Shown here: positions 42,201-51,147 of the stretch, piece by piece
How positions within the stretch are numbered: position 1 is the first letter of the stretch
How the letters are laid out: each line of letters begins with the position of its first letter
From: an uncultured Christensenella sp.
Lineage (GTDB): Bacteria > Bacillota > Clostridia > Christensenellales > Borkfalkiaceae
Assembly: GCA_910577555.1 (NCBI GenBank)
Contig: CAJTLF010000001.1
Coordinates: 124,001 to 188,000 of the forward strand
Length of the DNA stretch: 64,000 nt
Direction: 5' to 3'
Program-made: the position numbers and the translations under genes
The notes under the pieces: generated by a model
What the model was told of the DNA's origin: nothing
Seen by the model: the letters and a program-made list of their open reading frames with translations, nothing else
The model's database searches: none

Positions 42201-45119
42201 GCTGTTTGAGGCATCGGTTGGATCAAACACTTCAATAGCATAATATTGCCCGTAATAGCTTACATTGAATGTTTCAGATTTGCCTTTACCGGATATTGTT
42301 ACTCGCAATGTGCAATCATGCCCCCATGCCTCTGCAAAAAAGCTTAAGACATATTTCGTTTTGTTGTGATTTTGAAAATTGTAACTGCGTGAAGCAAAAG
42401 AATTAGCGGTAAGTTTCAACGCATATCCACCACTCCGCGTAAAATAATTATTGCCGGTATTGGTCGTATTTACCGCCCAACCTGTCGGAGAATTTCCGGT
42501 GATAGAGTCAAAGGACCCGTTACTGATTTGCGAAAAATCTTCCGTATAACTATAGGCGGTATTTGTCCTTACATAATTATTATCTTCTGTCTTTGAGAAT
42601 ATCGCAACAGAATTCCGCGGGGCAGCTTCTGTCTGCTTATTCAAATATCCGCTGTATGAAGATTCACACCTTCCACTACTGTTAAAACCGTATTGGTGAG
42701 TAATTGTTTCCTGATTACTCATAGAAATATTTACTTTTTTAGTCGTTCCAGAACTTACAAATGTCGCATTACTGATTGAACCCGTAGTCGTGCTATCGAT
42801 ATTTACGCCATAAACCGAACTTACAGAATTCCCACTTGAATAGTCAAATTGATATCCTAATTTTTGCCTATCGACAACTTTATTAAGTCTGCCGGAAGAA
42901 TCATAGCCAAGCGAAGCCAATGTCAACGAACCATGAGAAATTTTTGTCAGCCGATTACTGCTATCATAAGAAAAACTGACTGTTTCACCATAATTAGAGG
43001 TCATTGACGACAGCAAATTGTTACTGTTATATGCAAATGTAACAGATTGCGCTTCTTTATCCGAGGGATACTGTTGCGTTCCACCTTCCAAACAATTGTA
43101 TACCTTTTTGATTCGTTCTACGCCGTTTACATATTCGTAATTCACTCGAATTGTTTTCTCCGGTGTAGCAATCCACTTCAACCGCCCGTTAATAAAATAC
43201 ATATATGGCACTTCATTTTTATAAATAGTTACTCTATTAACATCCACTTTGCAACAAGTTAAATTACAATCTTTACATACAAAATGCTTATGAAACCCAT
43301 CAGACCTAACCTCTTTTTCAAAATCGTGAACAGCACCACTTCCATCAATATATATATACCCTTCTCTATTTTTATCTATTTCATATGTAAAGCAATACTG
43401 CTCAAGGTTAAGTTTAAAGTTCTTACCTAATCCCGACACATCTAACGCAAAACTGTTTTTAGCCAACAAGTCAGACTTATAACTATCGTATGTTGGATTA
43501 TATACCATTTGTAATTGGATAGGCATTATGTTTGAGTTTACATTCATACAATCTATAATCGAAGTTAAATTTCTTGTATAAACGTTCACATGATTTACTA
43601 TGCCCCTGCTCTCAAACTGTTCTGTTACGGCTTCAGGATTTAATCCCACGTTTAAATCATATTGTAATGATAAAACCGAAGCGTTTGCCCCGTCCGCATA
43701 AACAGTAATACCATTATTTGCAGAAGCAGGAATAAACCCGAAAGAAATGTTATCATCGGTTATCTTTGATATATCAAGTTTTTTCACTTGAGTATAAACT
43801 TTATTCGCTTCGTTTACTATATTTTCTTCTATAGGCACCAAAGTATCTTTTTTTATCTGCACAACTTGGTCTGTTGATTTACGCACAATATCCGCGACCT
43901 TACAAACTTCAAAAGAAGAATTAGCAAAAGTACTTTGATAACTGTATTTCAAAGAAGCAGACGTTAAAAAATAATACGACGGCAAGGCAATGTCATTCAT
44001 TTGTAACACCGCACCTTCTTCCGTTTTCGTAATAATATTTTTATTCTCTTCTTCCGTATCACAATTTATGTTAGCTCTAATTTTAACAGGTAAGACAGTA
44101 TTGCTATTGTTTATCCATTCACTATCCGCAGATAATATAAGGTAACAATCAGAAGCCGAATCAATAATTTCGTATTTGACCGCTGAACTTGTTTTCCCCT
44201 GCGCGTCAACAAGTAAAGGTATATCAAAACTAAATAGTTGCTTATTATCGGGAGTGTAAACCAAAATAGAGCCGTCATCCTGTTTTACTAAAGACAGCTC
44301 GTCCGTATTCATTTTAATAATATACGAATATTGTTCAGCCGATTTACTAATAGTTATAACTTTTTCAATTTTGGAAGAATTTAAAGAATACTGTAAGCTC
44401 GCCTCATTCCAGAAATTATTATAAATCACTTCGCTTATAACACTGGGTGAAAACTGCGGTTCTGTTACCTTTTTTGTACTATAATCAAATTCGGTTTTTA
44501 AACCGGAACTTATTCCTTCTATTTTACTTATTTTTGCGCTTTCAAAAGAAGTACAAGTCATATTTTGTAAAACATTCGATACAACTTCGACATTATCGTC
44601 TAATATAGCTTCCCCTGATAATTTATTTAAAACGGCAGGTTCAAAAGTCATTTTATATCCGGCTTTGGATATTTCCATAAAGCTACTATCTTGAGCCGCG
44701 TTTTTATGTATTTTTACGTCAAAAGCATTTGCTCCGTTTTTATAATATGTACCTGCTTCATCAATTGCCGCAACTAATGTATTATCTATTTCTTCATATT
44801 CACTGGTTGCTATATCTAAATAGTGAATAGGTGTAGAATACTGTTCAGCCAAAACCGTACCATCACTTAAATTATAAACTTTACGATATCTATTGCGCAT
44901 ATCATGATTTTCAGAAAGTATATAGACTTCTTCATTCTTTAAAGAGTCTTTCGCAAATTCAAAAGGTAGAACTTCCAGTTTCTCTTCCGCAACCGTTGTA
45001 TTTGCTCTTGCTGTTTGTATTTCATCGGCGAATGCTGTACGTATGCTTTCGGGAATACACAATAACCCAAAAGATAATACTAATAATCCGGCAATCAGTT
45101 TTGTTGCAATTTTATTCAT
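39279..45119 (-). CDS. RHS-repeat polymorphic toxin
   Basis: 1946 residues with a signal peptide (LIAGLLVLSFGLLCIPESIRTA region), an N-terminal domain typical of secreted Gram-positive RHS proteins, many YD repeats (YDSSNRLTKI, YDSSGRLNKV, YDTMGRMASH, YDYLGRITML, YDNLGNPVKY), and the RHS core near 1680-1750 ending in YSDPTGE. After it come a Gly/Ala-rich hydrophobic stretch (about 1755-1875), possibly for membrane passage, and a short variable C-terminal toxin (AAEFLLNNKYGAGNWKKGAKTEFNALKKWFDRI) whose activity I cannot name. Acts on neighbouring cells by contact. Cargo of element B. Confidence 0.9.
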   Translation of the reverse strand: MNKIATKLIAGLLVLSFGLLCIPESIRTAFADEIQTARANTTVAEEKLEVLPFEFAKDSLKNEEVYILSENHDMRNRYRKVYNLSDGTVLAEQYSTPIHYLDIATSEYEEIDNTLVAAIDEAGTYYKNGANAFDVKIHKNAAQDSSFMEISKAGYKMTFEPAVLNKLSGEAILDDNVEVVSNVLQNMTCTSFESAKISKIEGISSGLKTEFDYSTKKVTEPQFSPSVISEVIYNNFWNEASLQYSLNSSKIEKVITISKSAEQYSYIIKMNTDELSLVKQDDGSILVYTPDNKQLFSFDIPLLVDAQGKTSSAVKYEIIDSASDCYLILSADSEWINNSNTVLPVKIRANINCDTEEENKNIITKTEEGAVLQMNDIALPSYYFLTSASLKYSYQSTFANSSFEVCKVADIVRKSTDQVVQIKKDTLVPIEENIVNEANKVYTQVKKLDISKITDDNISFGFIPASANNGITVYADGANASVLSLQYDLNVGLNPEAVTEQFESRGIVNHVNVYTRNLTSIIDCMNVNSNIMPIQLQMVYNPTYDSYKSDLLAKNSFALDVSGLGKNFKLNLEQYCFTYEIDKNREGYIYIDGSGAVHDFEKEVRSDGFHKHFVCKDCNLTCCKVDVNRVTIYKNEVPYMYFINGRLKWIATPEKTIRVNYEYVNGVERIKKVYNCLEGGTQQYPSDKEAQSVTFAYNSNNLLSSMTSNYGETVSFSYDSSNRLTKISHGSLTLASLGYDSSGRLNKVVDRQKLGYQFDYSSGNSVSSVYGVNIDSTTTGSISNATFVSSGTTKKVNISMSNQETITHQYGFNSSGRCESSYSGYLNKQTEAAPRNSVAIFSKTEDNNYVRTNTAYSYTEDFSQISNGSFDSITGNSPTGWAVNTTNTGNNYFTRSGGYALKLTANSFASRSYNFQNHNKTKYVLSFFAEAWGHDCTLRVTISGKGKSETFNVSYYGQYYAIEVFDPTDASNSGTIKFENLCSTHQLQIDNVTLSPINEYAQSEYKCKEASQTNTQITQDYQYKSEIGNDSRVIKETYIDHYTDDGSNNATCIMKEYSYNDADTGNKSQSIICTTEYIDNGVKKSNTEQVDIAYSDTISIVESTYTVSNEKVLKTYAETEKNIYGYPIKEIGINGERIYYFYDVVQNNYRLVKKIICNNSSTVAAGESHDSHSKDYVETYTYNSYGECSSISDGTNTNSVTDYHNGGSALYSGSGQSWKTDVNVYGNPTAIYENGNSVKQIQYTYGSNQNLSRATYNRSSSNQSYVDYTYDSYGNPISEKWYDKNGSSATAANTATYSYTYDYMNYKQTVISDGMSYAYQANLSGSPLNNKITVSGNNYNANYTYTSRSDGYLLSSVYAFDNFTNGLTRTYSPQYNNKKQIVSEKDGSDFKSEYTYDTMGRMASHKVYNGSNLIITNGYSYDTNKTSGLKYTVNRITRLSGSVGYGYDYLGRITMLSWNRTSEDTITYDKYNRLSSIKSNQSMGDWFAYFYDSNNNLTEIRKRLPNTPPFPSTYITFSYNSKNQLTSYTKAGTTKYYSYDNLGNPVKYGVSSTSAADNMKWTQGTKLASGTYNGNNFSYKYDANGLRYEKTVNGITTRQYLEGNKVIAEEELNTSGTVAHTKYYIYDQTGIAGMVYDGSTYYFEKNLFGDVITIYNASGSSVASYKYDLWGNLTSGGSSGVGKANPFRYRGYYYDDETGFYYLQSRYYDPEICRFISADNLELVPELSGTAGQLNLYAYCNNNPVMYSDPTGEIAITTAILIGMGIGAAIGLGVGLGLGLSNGARGLELAGYIVGGIASGIIAGGIIAASIFTGGTAISAGLELFNSGLGALALAGGGTVGGSMVLVGAGAMAAGGVIVVGGTAVGVQVGNIVFSKHNPGMSNKPPVSWTNIDEGVSVFSASGNNSEKAAEFLLNNKYGAGNWKKGAKTEFNALKKWFDRIIRIRK

Positions 45120-45121
45120 TT

Positions 45122-45409
45122 TTATTTCTCCTTATCAATTTGATCGTTTTCACGATTTAATGCTTGATAATATTTTTTAAATAACCATTTACGTAATAAA
45201 CCGGCACATATACAACCAACTATAACTAAAGCAAGCAGTATAGTACCAACCCACCATTTATCAGTAGCTACAAGAAATGCAAAAATTATTACAAATACCG
45301 GCAACATAAAGCACATCATTACTAATAAAGAAATTTTATTTAATTTAATGCTCAATTTCCATTGTTCACTTGTAATATCGTTCATTAATTTTTTGCTTGA
45401 TTCAAACAT
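45122..45409 (-). CDS. Small two-TM membrane protein
   Basis: 95 residues from the ATG at 45409 (GGAAAG upstream; a GTG at 45415 is possible). Two TM helices (about 28-50 and 55-75) between charged ends. Ends 2 bases before the RHS start, so likely co-expressed. It may help RHS export or protect the producer; unknown. Confidence 0.6.
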   Translation of the reverse strand: MFESSKKLMNDITSEQWKLSIKLNKISLLVMMCFMLPVFVIIFAFLVATDKWWVGTILLALVIVGCICAGLLRKWLFKKYYQALNRENDQIDKEK

Positions 45410-45491
45410 ATACACTTTCCTAACTTTATTTTTGCAGAATATACCTTATAATTATAAGTACATTGGACTATACCACCTTTATTATTTCTCA

Positions 45492-46178
45492 TCAGATAAA
45501 TTCATTCAAAATATAGCTTATATCATTTTCAAAGCAATGGACTTCCATATAAATTACTTGTCCGTTATTGTTTTGCAAATGAAGGTAAAATACATATAAA
45601 TCATTTGGATCGATTGATTTTTGTTCATAGCCGATAACCCAGCCATTAATTATTTCATTATTTTTTAGATTTTGATAAGCAATCTTGTATCCAAACTCAT
45701 AGTTCTTATTATGTTCAATCTGTACTTTAATAAAATAATAATCTTCTTCCGTTTCTAATTCGCCGTCTATGATTGTAAAAACCAACGAATCATCTGTCCT
45801 TAATAATAGTTCGCCCTGCGCAGTAACTTGCATTTTGTTTATGAATGGGTATGTTTCGGCAACTGTTTGCAGTTCTTCATCCGATATCAAAGACGCATAA
45901 ACGCTTTCGTCTCCGAATTTCATATCAAAATCATCTGCTCCTTTTGTAAATAATACGGATAGTACCACTACCATAATAAGCAAGCAACCAACACAAGCAA
46001 AGAACGGCACCCAGCTCTTAAATGTTTTGGTAAGCACATTACCTCTATTTTGAGACCGACTTAATTCGTTTTTCTCGGAAAACCCATTCAATTGTGATTG
46101 ATTCTTCTCAAACCAAACTTCAAAATCTTCCGTATTATTCTTTATTTTTTTTTTAATTTTCCTTTCAAATCTCCCCAT
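45492..46178 (-). CDS. Single-TM protein, possible anti-sigma factor
   Basis: 228 residues: a basic cytosolic N terminus (MGRFERKIKKKIKN), one TM (about 56-78), and an extracytoplasmic beta-rich domain. In a cluster that begins with a sigma-factor gene this layout fits an anti-sigma regulator, but no zinc-binding or ASD motif is visible, so the call is inference. Confidence 0.5.
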   Translation of the reverse strand: MGRFERKIKKKIKNNTEDFEVWFEKNQSQLNGFSEKNELSRSQNRGNVLTKTFKSWVPFFACVGCLLIMVVVLSVLFTKGADDFDMKFGDESVYASLISDEELQTVAETYPFINKMQVTAQGELLLRTDDSLVFTIIDGELETEEDYYFIKVQIEHNKNYEFGYKIAYQNLKNNEIINGWVIGYEQKSIDPNDLYVFYLHLQNNNGQVIYMEVHCFENDISYILNEFI

Positions 46179-46188
46179 CTTTAACTCC

Positions 46189-47019
46189 TCAATAAATATT
46201 AATAGAATAACTTTCTATCATTCCACTGTTTGAATCCAACTCAATGTAATACAATGGCTCTTGCCAAAAACCGGTTGCAACCATTAACAAAGTCAATTGC
46301 TTTTTCAATGTTCCATTGGAATCGTAATAATTTATCTCTTTTAACCCGTAACCAATTAAGACGTGATTACCACTGAAATGCTTTTTTTCAAGTTTATCTT
46401 GTGTTTCGCTTATACTAAAATCCAATATAGGTATCAAACTATATTTTGAAACAAATAAAGCTATCGGTCGGTTATTCTGAACAGATTGAATATAGGTTAA
46501 TTTATTCAATTGATTATTCTGTCCTGTCGCTGAATATGTGATATTTTTTCCTTTTACATTAACATACTTTTTTAAACCGTTTTTAAATCCAGCAACCGAA
46601 GTTCCGCCAGATGACGTGCTGTTTGTTTCCATTGTGGCATAAAGATTATCTATAACAGCTTGTACGGCACCATTTTGAGCAAGATAAATAACTTTATCTC
46701 TTATTACTCTTGCGGAAGTAAAATCGGAAATTAATTCGTCATAAGTTTTATCGTAATATCCAAGAACAATAGCTCCAGCTACATTTGCGCAAGTCTTCTG
46801 GCGAGTGCTTATATCATAATAAGTTGGAAGTCCGCCTTTTATTGCGTATTCTGTTTCATCTTTCGACGCATAAGTTATAGTTTCCGTCTCCGTACCCGTC
46901 ATGATTGCGCCGTTATATCCGGCACCGTAATAAATAGACTTGTCCGTATTATTTACGATAATAGGAAATGATCCTATACTGCACATAAACGCCAACGCTA
47001 TACTAATTAAAATCTTCAT
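46189..47019 (-). CDS. Secreted C39-like cysteine peptidase-type protein
   Basis: 276 residues with a signal peptide (ISIALAFMCSIGSFP). QKTCANVAGAIVLGYYDKTYDELI fits the active-site Cys helix of peptidase C39-like/papain-fold proteins, and HFSGNHVLIGYG provides the expected His. It lies between the sigma and anti-sigma-like genes. It might process the RHS protein or remodel the envelope; inference only. Confidence 0.6.
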   Translation of the reverse strand: MKILISIALAFMCSIGSFPIIVNNTDKSIYYGAGYNGAIMTGTETETITYASKDETEYAIKGGLPTYYDISTRQKTCANVAGAIVLGYYDKTYDELISDFTSARVIRDKVIYLAQNGAVQAVIDNLYATMETNSTSSGGTSVAGFKNGLKKYVNVKGKNITYSATGQNNQLNKLTYIQSVQNNRPIALFVSKYSLIPILDFSISETQDKLEKKHFSGNHVLIGYGLKEINYYDSNGTLKKQLTLLMVATGFWQEPLYYIELDSNSGMIESYSINIY

Positions 47020-47077
47020 TATTTTATCCTCCTTACACTTATATGACGTTTCTGCAAAACAAAAAGTATCATAAAAA

Positions 47078-47113
47078 TTAAAAAAAGTCGAAAAAATTTT
47101 TTTCCGACCTTTT
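47078..47113 (-). terminator. Hairpin after the sigma-factor gene
   Basis: GTCGGAAAAAA pairs with TTTTTTCGAC on the minus strand, followed by a T-run. It may partly separate the sigma gene from its downstream cluster. Confidence 0.65.
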
Positions 47114-47640
47114 TAACTATACAAATGTTGAATTTTTCGTTTTATTCCGGCATAAGTTCTTTTCACAGTTATGTAAGACTTTCTGCTTTCCAAGGCTACA
47201 TCTTTCAGCTTTATACCCCATATACAATGGGCTATAAATAATTCTTGCTCATCATCGGACAGCTCATTTAAAATATCATATAGCCACATTTTGTCTTTCA
47301 AATCAGTGACTGCAATTTCTTCCATATCTTCAACGTTCACATATCCGTCGCATTTACGAAAAAAATCTTTTGTTTCGTTTTTAGTCATTGTAATCAGCAA
47401 ACCGATATGATTAGTTATCTGATACGGATCAGACGGATAATCTACCAATTTCATTATAACGTTCATTGCTATATCATAAGCGTCATGTTCACTTTTAACC
47501 ACGCCGAGCGCCGTATAATAGATTCTTTTAAAGAACTGCTCATATAAAATTTTTAATGCCCCGATATCTTTAGCTTGTAATCTTTCAATAACGCGAGCGA
47601 ATTCTTTATTTGTCATAGGTCTTTTAATAAAAACTAACAT
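47113..47640 (-). CDS. Sigma-70 family (ECF-type) sigma factor
   Basis: 175 residues. Region 2-like segment AKDIGALKILYEQFFKRIYYTALGVVKSEHDAYDIAMNV and region 4 with LSDDEQELFIAHCIWGIKLKDVALESRKSYITVKRTYAGIKRKI. No extra domains. An ATG at 47616 is an alternative start. Probably drives expression of the peptidase-RHS cluster. Confidence 0.75.
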   Translation of the reverse strand: MLVFIKRPMTNKEFARVIERLQAKDIGALKILYEQFFKRIYYTALGVVKSEHDAYDIAMNVIMKLVDYPSDPYQITNHIGLLITMTKNETKDFFRKCDGYVNVEDMEEIAVTDLKDKMWLYDILNELSDDEQELFIAHCIWGIKLKDVALESRKSYITVKRTYAGIKRKIQHLYS

Positions 47641-47781
47641 ATACTGTTAATTTTGCTGAAATTCTAATATTCATAATCATTGTATCAAAAAAGCACACGA
47701 TTGTCTATCCCTGCAAATAAAATGTCCGCATAATCTAATATCATTTTACATATATGTTAAAAATTCACAAATGGCAGATTT
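47641..47781 (-). promoter_or_regulatory. Promoter region of the RHS cargo cluster
   Basis: AT-rich stretch between the sigma gene and the origin hairpins, lacking any reading frame. It must hold the sigma-gene promoter; no distinct -35/-10 pair can be assigned with confidence. Confidence 0.35.
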
Positions 47782-47962
47782 ACGGTCGCTTGTCTTGATA
47801 CAAGCGGCGGCGGCTGACGCCGCCGCCGAGACAAGCGACCGTACTTCGTTTGACAAACAAATAAAAAGAACAAAGAGCGGCGGAGCGGGGTTTGCCGCTA
47901 AACCGCTTGCAATCCCCCGCTGCTGCCGTCCGGCTCAATTTGTTTGCTTTTGGTTTGCTTCG
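47782..47962. other. Candidate rolling-circle origin of element B (two hairpins)
   Basis: The first hairpin pairs ACGGTCGCTTGTCT (47782-47795) with 47829-47842 and has an inner CGGCGGCG/CGCCGCCG stem. A competing small hairpin, GCTTGT-CTTGAT-ACAAGC (47789-47805), exposes TCTTGATA (47793-47800), which contains the CTTGATA nick motif of pC194/phiX174-type initiators. The second hairpin (47878-47935) has GGGGTTTGC-CGCTAAACCGCTT-GCAATCCCC, matching the apex of the A copy. It directly follows the Rep gene. Confidence 0.65.
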
Positions 47963-49057
47963 TCAATTCGCTTTCCGTAAGCTCGCTATTGTCTGGGCGG
48001 ACACCGTTCCAACCTTGCAACCTTCGTCCCAGCAAGTGAATCTGTCCGAAAGCACAAGTTTGTTGTCGTGTTCGTCATTACTCAACTTGCAAATTACTTC
48101 GTCGCCCTGTATATCAGAGTAGAAGTACATAAAAAGTCCTTTTGAGCAAGTTATTCGCTCGCCCGTCTTTTCCAAGTATTTCAGTATATACGCAAGCGCA
48201 TGACCAAACAGCGACCCGCCGTCAAGTTCTTCCATTTCGTTGCGCCCGAACCTATCAAGAAAGAAACTGCTTTGTTGCACCGTTCTGACGGTGTGCTTTT
48301 TAAAGTTATAATCTCTCGTTACAATAAAATCGCCCGACAGCGTTCCTCCCGGAATGTAGAATAGTCCGTGAAAATGCAAACGGTTAGTTTTTTTGCCACG
48401 TTCCCAAACGCCCATATACCGCCAACCTTTTCTTGAAACAAAATGTTGCAGTTGTGTTTTGACCGCTTTTTTAAAGCTATCTTCCGTTTGCTTTTTATCA
48501 TCGTAGGTAAGCGTAACGAAAAAGTTGAACTCTGTATTTAACGCTTTGCGCACGAACCGCATCCGACGGCGGATAAGATTTTTACGCTTTCTGTCGGCGT
48601 TGCTTTCAACATAACTTTTGCAAGCGTCGGGCGTTTTAAAGAGCGGAAGCATATCTTCATAAATAGCTTTATTCCTCGCCTTGCGGCTATAATTTAAATA
48701 CTTTTTATAAAGTTCTTCAAAGATTTCCTTGCGTGTAGTAGTGCGTTTAACTTTAACCGCTTTTTCAGGCTCTTGAATAGGCTTATTTTCGCTTTCAACC
48801 ACTTCCTTGACAACTTCTTTAAGTGTAATCTGTTCAGGCTCTGGCGGCTCAAATTCGCTATCGTCGTCCGGCATTAAAACGGGCGGCGTTTTTTCTAATT
48901 TCAGCTTTCCGTCTTGCTCGGAAACGGTTATAACTTCTTGCTTATGCTTTCTTCGGCGTGTGGGATTGGTTGTATGCGGAATCGCTATGTAATGGCTGCC
49001 GTCAAAGTAAACTTTGGCTTCGGCATACCACTCATCAAACTGCTCGTTTTCTTCCAT
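47963..49057 (-). CDS. HUH-endonuclease rolling-circle replication initiator, element B copy
   Basis: 364 residues; homologue of 7992-9149. FVTLTYDD (180-187), HFH (228-230, in RLHFHGLF) and YILKY (290-294) are the three HUH motifs. The N-terminal about 105 residues are variable and charged, apart from a shared opening AKVYFDGSHYIAIPHT. Starts 1 base inside the ATPase stop. It should nick at the adjacent CTTGATA site. Confidence 0.8.
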   Translation of the reverse strand: MEENEQFDEWYAEAKVYFDGSHYIAIPHTTNPTRRRKHKQEVITVSEQDGKLKLEKTPPVLMPDDDSEFEPPEPEQITLKEVVKEVVESENKPIQEPEKAVKVKRTTTRKEIFEELYKKYLNYSRKARNKAIYEDMLPLFKTPDACKSYVESNADRKRKNLIRRRMRFVRKALNTEFNFFVTLTYDDKKQTEDSFKKAVKTQLQHFVSRKGWRYMGVWERGKKTNRLHFHGLFYIPGGTLSGDFIVTRDYNFKKHTVRTVQQSSFFLDRFGRNEMEELDGGSLFGHALAYILKYLEKTGERITCSKGLFMYFYSDIQGDEVICKLSNDEHDNKLVLSDRFTCWDEGCKVGTVSAQTIASLRKAN

Positions 49058-51147
49058 CAGCTTTCACCACCTAAACCATAAAGGGCGTTAATAAAATAAC
49101 TGTTTTGTGCTTGTAGCTCGCTTACACTTGCACATTCTGTTAAGTACTCACGGTAATCGTTCAGCCCTACGTTAGTGCGCAAAGCCATATCGTTGAAGTA
49201 GTCTGCAAAACAGTCCGTAGCAAAACGTTTACGGTAGATTTTTGCGCTCATTAGGTAATACTTTTTCTTACTTACTTTACCGTCCATAGTACCGCGTTCT
49301 TTTTCGATTTTAAGCACTGAATAGCCGTAACGATTATAAATTCTGATATTCCGTTTCCAAAGCCATGCGGTTACACTTTTAAGAATATGTACGAGTAAAG
49401 TATTATCGCCACGTCTGAAACGGAAATCATAATACAAACCTATAAACCTATTGAACGCCCACTCTGCTAACATATCGCCTATTGTGTAGAACGGCATTGC
49501 GAGCTTCATTTCCCCGCTTGAAATTATGTTTACAATATCGCACAAATCTCTTGCGTCTGCACCCCAGCTTTCAGGACGCTGCTCGTCTGCGAAAACCTTA
49601 ATAAAAGGGAAATTGTCAACCGTTGCCGAGTGTCTGCACATTTTAAGCCAAGAATTGAATTTGTCGTTCTTTTGGTTCGCTTCTTCGGCGTTCTTTTTCT
49701 TTTCCTGCAATTCAAGGTTATTGCCTCGTTCCTTACCTATTTCCGTAATACCTATTACGCCGAACTCAAAGCTACCGGCGTTCGGGTTCGCATCCAGAAC
49801 TTTCTTACCGAGCCTTAAAATATCGAAGTCCAGAATATGCGCGTGCCTGCTGTCTCGCCTAAAATTAGTAGGAAAGAAGTCTATCAGCCAAATAGGAAAA
49901 TTGCCGCTGTCTATTAACAGGTTGTCCTCTCTTATGGAGTAGTTGGAAACTATTAAACTGCTTTCGATTATGTAAATAAAATAAGCCTGCGCATAGGTAG
50001 AAAGCACGTCGTAAATGTTTTCTTCACTTAATCCATTGTCGTAAGTCAGACCGTATCGTTCACCGTCATAGCCGAATAACTCACCACGTTCTTCAAGGCT
50101 AATCACCCAGCATTTTACCGTTGCAAGGTTATAGACTTGTCCGCTCTCGATTTCTGCCTGCAACGCCTTCTCGAACAATATCCACGAGAACATAGGAAAC
50201 TTCATATCGTTCTTCTGCAATATTTCATAGGCTTTCTGTCTGAACATTACTTCCTGCGACAAAGCCATATCGGTAATGGCGGTTGTCTTTTTCTTCCCCA
50301 TAGAACCGCACGTCAACGAAACGATAGGCAGCTCGTTTATAAACCCGCAATTCTTCGCTTCATAGTGGCGCAATCTCGACGTCGCTATACGTTTTCTGAA
50401 CTTATCGAACAGCGGATAAATAAGGAACAGTAATGCCCAATACGGAAAGTATATAAACGGCGTTTTAAGGTCGGCGAACAGTTTTACGAACTGCGTGTAA
50501 ACTGTACCGAAATCAAACTCAACGGCAAAATAGAAATAGTACGCAAAGAACTCAACGACTATCGTTGCAAGGTTGAAATTGAACGCCCAGAGCATAATCC
50601 AACACGCCAATATCCAGCGGTTTTCTTTAATAAACGCAACATATCCCGCAGTGAACCGCTTTAAAGGCTGATAAGTAACCTTTGAAATTACTTTAAATAC
50701 TTTCAGCGGAACGGTATCCTTGCCGTGCTTGTTGTTTTCACGGTTATAGAGTGCCTTAATAACGAGTATTAAAACCACTATACACGGCAGAATAATGACC
50801 AAAATTTCAGCTAAATCCGCCATTACCCCCGATATATGCCCTAACCAACCGTTGAAATTGTCCGAATTGAACAGCAAATTAAAGTACTGCGCCGTGTTTT
50901 CCTTAAATCCGTTAAAGTCCGTTGGCAGAGTTACCTGTGGCGTCTGAACGTCGGGAACGGTGTTGACCGTAGGCGTTATGTTGTGTTTAATATCGAACAT
51001 TACGCAGAAATAGTATGCAACCGAAAGTCCGAAGTCTTTAAACGCATATCCGAGCCGAATAAACGACGAGCGGAACACGAACACGCCCAATAGGATAAAA
51101 CCTATTGTCAGTAAAATAGTAAGTAGTATGTTTAAAACTCTACGCAT
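49057..51147 (-). CDS. Zot/pI-like membrane ATPase, element B copy
   Basis: The start is the ATG at 51147 (MRRVLNIL), matching the A protein; a longer frame from 51171 adds 8 residues without a site. 696 residues with the same TM-rich first 245 residues, the degenerate P-loop GSMGKKKTT, SFEFGVIGITEIGKERGN and CRHSATVDNFPFIKVF. The C-terminal 150 residues are the best conserved (FRFRRGDNTLLVHILKSV), suggesting a constrained partner interface. The start codon lies inside the preceding small TM gene. Confidence 0.65.
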   Translation of the reverse strand: MRRVLNILLTILLTIGFILLGVFVFRSSFIRLGYAFKDFGLSVAYYFCVMFDIKHNITPTVNTVPDVQTPQVTLPTDFNGFKENTAQYFNLLFNSDNFNGWLGHISGVMADLAEILVIILPCIVVLILVIKALYNRENNKHGKDTVPLKVFKVISKVTYQPLKRFTAGYVAFIKENRWILACWIMLWAFNFNLATIVVEFFAYYFYFAVEFDFGTVYTQFVKLFADLKTPFIYFPYWALLFLIYPLFDKFRKRIATSRLRHYEAKNCGFINELPIVSLTCGSMGKKKTTAITDMALSQEVMFRQKAYEILQKNDMKFPMFSWILFEKALQAEIESGQVYNLATVKCWVISLEERGELFGYDGERYGLTYDNGLSEENIYDVLSTYAQAYFIYIIESSLIVSNYSIREDNLLIDSGNFPIWLIDFFPTNFRRDSRHAHILDFDILRLGKKVLDANPNAGSFEFGVIGITEIGKERGNNLELQEKKKNAEEANQKNDKFNSWLKMCRHSATVDNFPFIKVFADEQRPESWGADARDLCDIVNIISSGEMKLAMPFYTIGDMLAEWAFNRFIGLYYDFRFRRGDNTLLVHILKSVTAWLWKRNIRIYNRYGYSVLKIEKERGTMDGKVSKKKYYLMSAKIYRKRFATDCFADYFNDMALRTNVGLNDYREYLTECASVSELQAQNSYFINALYGLGGES

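Noticed and set aside
48319..49942. Several 60-138 residue frames opposite Rep and the ATPase
   Set aside because: Antisense shadows of well-supported genes, without ribosome binding sites or recognisable products.
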